Shown: positions 14,251 through 21,500 of the stretch, piece after piece
Position numbering within the stretch: the stretch's first letter is position 1
How the letters are laid out: each line of letters begins with the position of its first letter
From: Rhodothermaceae bacterium
GTDB lineage: Bacteria; Bacteroidota; Rhodothermia; Rhodothermales; Rubricoccaceae
Direction of reading: 5' to 3'
NCBI GenBank assembly: GCA_013003465.1
Contig: JABDIZ010000355.1
Coordinates: forward strand, 1-23,256
DNA length: 23,256 nt
Made by a program: the position numbers and the translations under genes
The notes under the pieces: model-generated
Database searches by the model: none
What the model was told of the DNA's origin: nothing
Seen by the model: the letters and a program-made list of their open reading frames with translations, nothing else

Positions 14251-15339
14251 TCAGCCGTTGTCGCGCGGAGGATCCGCAGCCTCGGGGTCATGGATCAGCA
14301 CATCCTGCATATGTCGCCGCGGCGTCCCCTCGTGGCGCGCGGGGAACCCAACCCGAAAGACGACTTGCGGAAAACCGCCCCCGATCAGCCCGATTAGCTC
14401 CCGCCGAAGCGCCGCCACCTCGACCACCTGGTTCACGTAGGAAGCTTGCAGATCGCGGGCGGCGGAGGCAAGGAGAACGCGCCCCAGCGCCTGCCCGGCA
14501 GCGAGCCAGTCGGCAGGGCCGTCGGTATCCGTCGTGAGCACGAGCACGGCGGGTGCCTGCGTCACGAGTTCGCGTTTGCCCACGGCGACGCTGGAGGTCG
14601 GCGTGCGCACCTGTGCGCGGCGATCCCAGGCCCCCTGCACGTCGTCGGACACACCATCGCGGCGGGGATCACCCGGCGGACGGAGCCAGGCGTCAAGCTC
14701 GGCAGCGATGCGGGGGTCGTTGCCCTGGAGGCGGATCCCCTCTTCGACGAGCCGAGCCACGGCGTCCTTCTCCGCCGCCCCGGTGAGCACGATGAGACGG
14801 CTGGCCTCCTCGCGCGCCACGCGCTCCAGGTCATCGAGCACCTTCTTTGGTACAGGTCCCTCCGCAAACGGATGGCGATTCGTCCGCCGCTGTATGATGG
14901 CGTGGAAGAGCTGCTCATCGGCCTCGGTCGGGGCGGCTGTGCCATGTAGCATGAGCACTGCGAGGAGGTCCGGCTCGTCGGCAACCGGCACAGGGTGGGC
15001 TTCGGTACCGCGGTGGAAGTGGCGGGCGGCCACCCGGAGGTTCAGGAGCGCCGCGCCGCAACTCACCGTCAGTTCGCGGCCATCGGGGTCGAGGTGACGA
15101 AGCTGTCGCGTCCGGTCGGCGTAGAGGCGGACGAGGTTCCGCTCGATCGCGAAGCGCCACGGCTGCGTGTTGAGCACACTCGGCGCCAGCGCGGCGTAGT
15201 GGAGCAGAAACTGAAGCTGATCAGCCGGGGTCCCATCCGCGGGAAACGCCGTGTCGGGGATGGCGTGCGGGTCACCGAGCACGGGAGGACTCGATGCGCG
15301 GGAGGCGGAAGACGTGTCGGGAGGCTGCGGGCTGCTCAT
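14251..15339 (-). CDS. Acg-like nitroreductase-family protein
   Basis: The product has 362 residues, longer than ordinary nitroreductases (about 200) and close to the mycobacterial Acg group (about 330). Signatures are LAPSVLNTQPWRFAI (51-65), LDPDGRELTVSCGAALLNLR (83-102) and IIQRRTNRHPFAEG (148-161), all typical of Acg. A pseudo-duplicated second half follows, with GQALGRVLLASAARDLQASY and a GFPQVVFRVGFP ending. Acg proteins bind FMN but lack normal nitroreductase activity and are proposed to store or sequester flavin during dormancy; Acg itself is under DosR control. The first 30 residues are Ser/Pro-rich and probably disordered. It heads an operon with the kinase and regulator, so its expression and theirs are linked. 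Confidence 0.86.
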   Translation of the reverse strand: MSSPQPPDTSSASRASSPPVLGDPHAIPDTAFPADGTPADQLQFLLHYAALAPSVLNTQPWRFAIERNLVRLYADRTRQLRHLDPDGRELTVSCGAALLNLRVAARHFHRGTEAHPVPVADEPDLLAVLMLHGTAAPTEADEQLFHAIIQRRTNRHPFAEGPVPKKVLDDLERVAREEASRLIVLTGAAEKDAVARLVEEGIRLQGNDPRIAAELDAWLRPPGDPRRDGVSDDVQGAWDRRAQVRTPTSSVAVGKRELVTQAPAVLVLTTDTDGPADWLAAGQALGRVLLASAARDLQASYVNQVVEVAALRRELIGLIGGGFPQVVFRVGFPARHEGTPRRHMQDVLIHDPEAADPPRDNG

Positions 15340-15448
15340 GGGAGGTACGGCTGGAGTGGCGAACCACGGTGGTCACCTTACGGTGCAGGTCTCCTCTTTG
15401 CTATCGGGTGGGCTGTGGGGGACCCTGCGGGATCAGAGCGGATAATCG

Positions 15449-15467
15449 TGTGGGGACATCCTCTACG
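15449..15467 (-). promoter_or_regulatory. Copy of the 19-bp palindrome upstream of the nitroreductase-kinase-regulator operon
   Basis: TGTGGGG-ACATC-CTCTACG: 11 of 14 positions match TGTAGGG-N5-CCCTACA (12 if the final A/G seen at ccoN is allowed), with the same spacer. The first base lies 110 bp from the last base of the ATG at 15339, close to the 104 bp seen for the cco units. A site here would give the two-component system feedback control. Confidence 0.48.
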
Positions 15468-15526
15468 TGTTCTGGCCGATTGGGGTCGCGCTCCCGGTTC
15501 TACATCGAGTACTCCACTCAACGCGA

Positions 15527-15556
15527 AACGCCCCTCCGTCTACGCGAAGGGGCGTT
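15527..15556 (-). terminator. Hairpin terminator after the redoxin gene
   Basis: A perfect 9-bp stem, AACGCCCCT (15527-15535) with AGGGGCGTT (15548-15556), encloses a 12-base loop, 26 bases past the redoxin stop. On the minus strand the stem is followed by a TCGCGTT stretch with only a short T content. It separates the dsbD-redoxin unit from the promoter of the nitroreductase operon. Confidence 0.7.
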
Positions 15557-15581
15557 CACGTGCGCAGGCTGAGCGTGATGA

Positions 15582-16244
15582 CTAGCGTGCGTATTTGACC
15601 GAGCAGCCGTAGGGCTGCGTGCGCGCTGTGGCAACCTCCTCACCGTTCATCGCGGCGTGGAGGGCCTGGCGGACGTAGTTGATCGCGCCCTCCAGCGAGG
15701 CCGGATCGGGCGTCGGGCGGTCGTCGATGGCGCCGTTGTAGACGATCTCGCGGTCGGGGTTGATGATGAACATGTGCGGCGTGGTGCGGGCACCGTAGGC
15801 ACGGCCTACAGTCCCCGGTTCATCGATCAGCACGGCCGTCTGGTGGCCGCCGTGCGCTTCGGTGCGGGCATTCATCTCGTCGTTCGAGAAGTGTCCCTGC
15901 TCCCCCGGCGCCGAGGACACGATGGAGAGCCAGACGGCCCCCTGCTCGGTGGCGTGCTCCTGGAGCCGCTGCATGGTGTCGCTGTTATAATGCTTCCGCA
16001 CGTACGGGCAATCGTAGTTGAGCCATTCGAGCACGACCCACTCCCCTGCGTAGTCGGAGAGCGTGTGCGTCTCGCCGTACGTATCGGCCAGCGTGAAGTC
16101 GGGAGCGGTGTCGCCGGGCTCGGCAGACACGACAGGCACCTCGGTCGGTGACGCCTCGCTGGACGCATAACCGGGCAGTACGGCGACGGCCACTAGAGCA
16201 AGGGCCGCGAGACCGAGGAGCGTGAGTGTGAGAGGGGTACGCAT
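15582..16244 (-). CDS. Secreted thioredoxin-fold (redoxin/AhpC-TSA type) protein
   Basis: The product has 220 residues. An N-terminal hydrophobic stretch (4-27) is a signal peptide or anchor, so the domain works outside the cytoplasm. The fold begins at GDTAPDFTLADTYGETHTLS. The active region is EWLNYDCPYVRKHYNSDTMQ: one cysteine (Cys79) followed by PYV instead of the CxxC of thioredoxins. A second cysteine lies close to the C-terminus (YGCSVKY, about residue 214); both are typical of this peroxiredoxin-like subgroup. The pair could form a resolving disulphide. It starts 20 bp after the stop of the DsbD-type gene, whose product would supply electrons to it. Confidence 0.88.
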   Translation of the reverse strand: MRTPLTLTLLGLAALALVAVAVLPGYASSEASPTEVPVVSAEPGDTAPDFTLADTYGETHTLSDYAGEWVVLEWLNYDCPYVRKHYNSDTMQRLQEHATEQGAVWLSIVSSAPGEQGHFSNDEMNARTEAHGGHQTAVLIDEPGTVGRAYGARTTPHMFIINPDREIVYNGAIDDRPTPDPASLEGAINYVRQALHAAMNGEEVATARTQPYGCSVKYAR

Positions 16245-16264
16245 GACGAGAGGAGGTTGATGGA

Positions 16265-18391
16265 TTAGTACGAAGTAGGTGGGGCATCGCCTGCGAGGAC
16301 CGTAGACACACCGTCGAGCGCATCCAGGACGATGCCCGAGGTGAGGAGTGCGGGCAGGAGTTCCGGCGGCCGTCCGTCACCCGGATAGAGAACGTAGAGC
16401 GGGACGCCGCTGCGGTCGAAGCGCTCCAACGCTTCTGTGATGACCGGGTCGTAGTTGGTCCAGTCGGCACGGAAGGTGGTGACGCCTTTAGTGCGAAAGG
16501 CTTCTTGGACGACCCCGGTGCTGAGCGCGACGGCCTTGTTGGCCTGACACGAGAGGCACCACGCGGCCGTGAAGTCCACGAAGACCGGCTGCCCATCGGC
16601 GACGAGCTGGGTGACGGCGGCCGGATCGTAGGGCTGCCAATCGGCCCCCTCGGGGACGGTAGTGCCAGCGGCCTGTTGTTTCGTTCCTCGTTGAACGGCA
16701 ACGAGCGCGAGAACGAGCATGAGCCCGGCGAGAGTGCGCGTGACGAGGCGCATCCGGGCAGTGCTCGTCGTGGCCGTCCAACGGCCGAGGAGCCACGCCC
16801 CGAGCGCGACCAACGTCATCGCCAGCAGCAGCAGCGCCGCGCCATTGATGCCCCGCTGCAATCCGAAGACCCAGACGAGCCATACAGCGGCGGCGAACAT
16901 CGGGAAGGCGAGAGCCTGCTTGAGCGTCTCCATCCACGGGCCGGGCCGCGGCAGCCGCTCGATCCACGCTGGGAAGAGCGAGAGGAGGACATACGGCAGA
17001 GCCATTCCGGTACCAAGCACGGCGAACACCAGGAGAGCCGCCCAGGCCGGTTGCGCGAGCGCCCACCCGAGTGAGGTCGCCATAAACGGAGCCGTGCAAG
17101 GCGTCGCGACGATGGTGGCGAGCACACCGCTCCAGAAGGCCCCACTGAGCCCCTTCCCTCGGTCGAGGCGCCCGCCCGCACTCGCCAGCCCGAAGCCGAC
17201 CTCGAACACGCCCGCGAGGTTCAGACCAATCCCAAACAGCAGCAAGGCCAACGCGCCGACGAACCATGGATTCTGGAGTTGGAAGCCCCAGCCGATCTGC
17301 TCGCCTCCGGCGCGGAGGCCCAGCAGCACCCCGGCCAGCACGAGGAACGACACCATGACGCCCAGACCGAACACGAGCCCGTGGGTACGAATTGTCGCCC
17401 GCTCGGCCGTCCGGCCCTGCGCAAACCCGAGGATCTTGATGGACAGAATCGGGAAGACGCACGGCATCAGGTTCAGGATGACCCCACCGAACAGCGCGAA
17501 CAGGAGCGCGATCCAGAGCGATGGCGAGGCCGTCTCAGCCGAGGCCAACATGGCGGTTTCGACCGGCACATCCACGGCAAGCGCGCGGTGCGTGCCCTCC
17601 CACGTCATGCCCTCCGGCGCCACGAGCACGCCCGTCAGGCGTTCTTCGGGCGCCATTGCAAACTCGGAGCGCTCCAGCGCCAGCCGGGGGCCTTCCTCGG
17701 TATCCGCGACCGGCTGTGCCGCCGGGTGCTGGATAACGGCAGGCGCGTCGGCATAGAAGTACACCCCCTCTAGATCGCCCGACCAACCGGCCGGGGCGTC
17801 GAGATGCAGGGCGTAGCCGGTGTCGGTTTCCGAGGCCTCAACACGCCACGCCTCAACGGTAGTCGGCAGCATCGCACGGGTCTCGGCGAAGAGCTCGGCA
17901 TCAGGACCGGGCGCTGGAGCGGCGGCGTGGACAGGCAGCGAGAGCGACACGTCTGCAGTGGCGGGCAGGCACACATCCGCGCAGATCAGCCAGTCGGCCT
18001 TCGCTGCAAGCGTCACCTCGCTAACAGCCAGATCTGCGGGCGGCGTGATGCGCACCAGCAGCAGGACCTCCTCGCTGTAGCCGTAGCTGACGAGGGGCGG
18101 CAGCACGATCTGCTCAGGATAGGGCCACAGAATCGGCCCAGCCTCGAAGCCTTCGGGCAGCGTCCAGGTGAGCGCGGTGGCGGTGCCCGAGTCGCCGGGG
18201 TTGAGCCAGTAGCTGTGCCAGTCCGGCTCCATCGTCATGTGCAACCCGACCTCGAACGGTACCCCTGGCTGCACGTGCGTCCCATCGCTGAGCAGCACCG
18301 CGTCGGAGTACGGGCTGGGATCCTCGGCCTGCGCGTGAGCCACGGAGTTCCAGAGCAGAGCAGCCGCGAGCAGAAGGAGGGAGCGAGACAT
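16265..18391 (-). CDS. DsbD/ScsB-type thiol:disulphide reductase with C-terminal thioredoxin domain
   Basis: The product has 708 residues from the ATG at 18391, which places a clean signal peptide (SRSLLLLAAALLWNSVAHAQ) at the N-terminus; an upstream ATG at 18421 adds 10 residues. An N-terminal periplasmic domain carries the pair Cys-Ala-Asp-Val-Cys (WLICADVCLP). A multi-helix membrane domain follows with NLMPCVFPILSIKILGF and VATPCTAPF, the two-cysteine DsbD core. The C-terminal thioredoxin domain has WCLSC (VFVDFTAAWCLSCQANKA). Electrons pass from cytoplasmic thioredoxin through the membrane to the periplasm. The N-terminal domain looks more like ScsB than classical DsbD; ScsB relatives serve copper-stress or peroxiredoxin pathways, which fits the redoxin gene just downstream. 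Confidence 0.92.
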   Translation of the reverse strand: MSRSLLLLAAALLWNSVAHAQAEDPSPYSDAVLLSDGTHVQPGVPFEVGLHMTMEPDWHSYWLNPGDSGTATALTWTLPEGFEAGPILWPYPEQIVLPPLVSYGYSEEVLLLVRITPPADLAVSEVTLAAKADWLICADVCLPATADVSLSLPVHAAAPAPGPDAELFAETRAMLPTTVEAWRVEASETDTGYALHLDAPAGWSGDLEGVYFYADAPAVIQHPAAQPVADTEEGPRLALERSEFAMAPEERLTGVLVAPEGMTWEGTHRALAVDVPVETAMLASAETASPSLWIALLFALFGGVILNLMPCVFPILSIKILGFAQGRTAERATIRTHGLVFGLGVMVSFLVLAGVLLGLRAGGEQIGWGFQLQNPWFVGALALLLFGIGLNLAGVFEVGFGLASAGGRLDRGKGLSGAFWSGVLATIVATPCTAPFMATSLGWALAQPAWAALLVFAVLGTGMALPYVLLSLFPAWIERLPRPGPWMETLKQALAFPMFAAAVWLVWVFGLQRGINGAALLLLAMTLVALGAWLLGRWTATTSTARMRLVTRTLAGLMLVLALVAVQRGTKQQAAGTTVPEGADWQPYDPAAVTQLVADGQPVFVDFTAAWCLSCQANKAVALSTGVVQEAFRTKGVTTFRADWTNYDPVITEALERFDRSGVPLYVLYPGDGRPPELLPALLTSGIVLDALDGVSTVLAGDAPPTSY

Positions 18392-18455
18392 CGGGGATAT
18401 GAAAACAGCGGGGCCTCTCATACACGAATGAGACAGTGGGAGGATTCCGACGACA

Positions 18456-18471
18456 TGCTAACAATTTAGCA
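18456..18471. promoter_or_regulatory. Palindrome TGCTAA-N4-TTAGCA in the divergent dsbD/tamB region
   Basis: Perfect 6-bp arms with a 4-base CAAT spacer, in an AT-rich island within GC-rich DNA. It lies 65 bp upstream of the chosen dsbD-type ATG and about 45 bp before the possible GTG starts of the TamB-like gene. Size and symmetry suit a dimeric regulator; which one is unknown. Confidence 0.5.
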
Positions 18472-18516
18472 CGTTGCGTCGCGCAGACAAGCCGCGACTG
18501 TGGAGTGGGCGCTGAT

Positions 18517-21500
18517 GTGACCCTTTTGCGAGCCCTCCATCCGTGCGAAACCGCTGCGAATTGGCGATCTGGGTGTTGTACTCGCCTAGGTATCGGCGTT
18601 CGTTCCGTCAGCTACACTCAATCAGCCGCTCTCCTGCCCACCCGGGTCTTCCATATCCCCCAGTACATCCTGCGCACGGTGGCGCTGTTGGTCGTCCTGC
18701 TGGTGGGCCTGTTCGCGTTTCTGACGCGCACGCAGATCGGGCGCAACACCGTGCGGACGCAGGTCGTCGCCGCGTTCAACCGCGAGTACGCCGGACGGCT
18801 GGAGATCGGGCGGGTGACGGGCAACCTCGTCAATGACCTCTTTGTATCGGGCGCGCGCCTCTACGATCCCGACGGACGCCTGGTGGTTTCGGCGGATTCG
18901 GTGATCCTCAAGCCTCGCTGGCGCTCGCTCTTGCGCCGCGCGTTCGTCGCCGACGAGGTCGTGCTGTTTCGTCCGCGCCTCGACCTCATGCGCGATTCGG
19001 CGGGCCTCTGGAACCTGACCGAGGCCCTCCGCCCGCGCCGCCCGAGCACCGCCGAGCCAAATCCGCTCGACCTTTCGACTACCGACCTCCGGCTGGTGGA
19101 CGGCCGCATCACCACGAGTAACACCGGCCCACTCCCCGACGCCGTCCAGGCCGGTCGCCTCTTCGACTACACCAACGCGAGCCTCGCGGATCTCGACGCC
19201 TCGCTCGTGCTCGATTGGCGCCGCGACGTCAAGCTGCTCGGCGTGGAACTGCTCACCGCTACCCTGCCGCAGCAAAACGTGACGATCGAGACGCTCGCGG
19301 GACGCCTGACCCTCGCGGATGAAGGCGTGAACGTCGATGGGCTGCGCCTCGTAACGACGGGCTCGCGCCTCGAAGGCGATGTCGCCCTGACGCGCACGGC
19401 TGAGGACTCTGAACTCACCCTCGACCTACGCCAGGGCCAACTCGCAGCAACTGACGTTCGGGCGTTTCTGCCTGGCGTGCCCCTCGGCGATCAGGTCCGC
19501 GGCAGCGGCCAACTGCGCGGCCCACTCAACGACCTGCGAGCCACCAGCCTTCGCCTATCGCGCGGCCAAACCGCCGTGCAGGTGGACGGCCGCCTCTCGG
19601 GCCTCCCCGACTCGCTCGTTTTCGACGTGACGATCCCGTCGTCTACCGTCCGAGCAGCGGACCTGCAGGCGGTGTGGCCTGCGCTCGCGCTACCACCCGA
19701 GATGGCTCGCCTCGGCCTCGCCTCGCTGGAGGGCGACCTCGCCGGGTCGATCCAGCCCGGTGGGCGTATCCGCCTCGAAGGCGAGGCGGCCGTGGCGACG
19801 GACGCAGGCGACGCCGAGGGCTACATTCAACTCGCCGCTTCGCCCGGACGACCGCTGCGCCTCGTCCTCGACGCCGACACCGAGAACCTGAATCCAGCCG
19901 CCCTGACCGGCGACGACCGCCTCGCAGGCCGACTCACGGGGCAACTCGTCTTGGAGCGCCCGGCGCTCGGGCGCGAGGCCACCGACACCGCGTTCCGCCT
20001 CGCCCTCACCGACGCCTCCTTCGCGGGGCGCACGGCCGATTCCTTGCGCATCGACGGGACGCAGACGGGAAATCAGATCGAGGCACGGGTCGCGCTGCGC
20101 CAGGGCGGGAGCACGCTGCGCGGTCGGGTGGATACCGACACAGAAGCCCGGTCGCTGCAATTCGAGGGCGAGTTGGCGGCCTTCGACCTCCGGCAACTGT
20201 TCCCCGGAGCCCCGGCCACTCGCTTCACCGGCCCGCTCCGTGCAGCCCTGCGCGGCTCCGACCTCGCCACACTCTCGGCCGACGTAGAAGCCAACTTCAG
20301 CGAAGCCGCCGTCGAGATCGAGGGCGCTGCGATGCAGCGGCTCCCCACCGGCCCACTCGCCCTCACCATCCAGCCGCCTTCCGAGCCGGGTCCTCGCGTG
20401 CGCTTCGCGTCTCCCGTAGCCGAGGGCGAACTCGATGGCGGGGTGGGTCTCGATGCCGTCGTGGCGCTCAGCCGCCAGTGGGGCATGGCGCTTGCCGCTG
20501 CTGCCCAGACGGCTTACGACAAACCGCTGCGCGGGAGCCCGCCCACGCGGACGCCGCTCCCAGAGCCGACCTTCCGCCGCGCCCTGGAGCCGTTCGCCCT
20601 CACGCTCACGATACGCCGCCCCGATGACCTGCGCGCCTTCGTTCCGGCGCTGCCTGAACTCGCCCCCGGCACCACGCTCCAACTCGATGGCACCCTCGGC
20701 AGCGACGCACTGGAGGCCTCGTTCGGGTTGACGACGGACGCGCTGACGGTGGGCACGACGCGCCTGCATGGACTCGCCCTCAACGGGCGCCTCGACACGC
20801 CCTACCAGAGCGATCTCCTCCGGGCGCTGGCCCTTGACCTCACCGCGCAGGCCGACTCGATGCGGGTGGAGGGGCGCCTCCTTGCCACGCCCTCCGTGGC
20901 GCTCGACTTGGCGCAGCGCCGCCTCGCCTTCACTGCCGACGCGATGACCAGCGAGGACGCCACCGTGCACCTCGTGGGAGCGCTCGACCTCCTCGCCGAC
21001 CGCAACCGCCTGACGCTCACCGAGACCCTGCTCGACGCCGCGGGCTTCCGCTGGACCACGCCCGGCCCCCAGATCGCTGACCTCTACCGCGATGTCATCG
21101 TCCTGCCTGGCCTCACCTTCCTACGCGCCGACGACGAGGCCGCCCAGCGCATCGCCTTCCGGGGCCGCATCTCTACCAGCACCGCCGACACGCTCTATGC
21201 CGATGTGGAGGGCGTAGATCTGCGCGAGGTGGCCACGGCGCAAAATCTTGCCTGGCGCGGCGCCTACCTCGGCGGCGCCCTCGACGCCAGCCTCGCCATC
21301 GTGAACGTACTGCGGCGGCCCGAGCTTTCCGGCCGCGCCATCGTGCCCCACCTGCTGCTCGGCGACCGCCTCCTCGGCCGCCTCGATGCCACGAGCCGCT
21401 TCGTTCCCGGCGGCGAGGCCGTGGCGGTGGACCTGCGCCTGGAGCGGCCCCACGCGACTCCACCGGTCCCCGACTCCCTGCGCGTCGAAGAGAACGAATT

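Noticed and set aside
19690..20970. 426-codon minus-strand frame inside the TamB-like gene
   Set aside because: It is antisense to an uninterrupted 1570-codon gene; the composition is a shadow of the beta-strand repeats.
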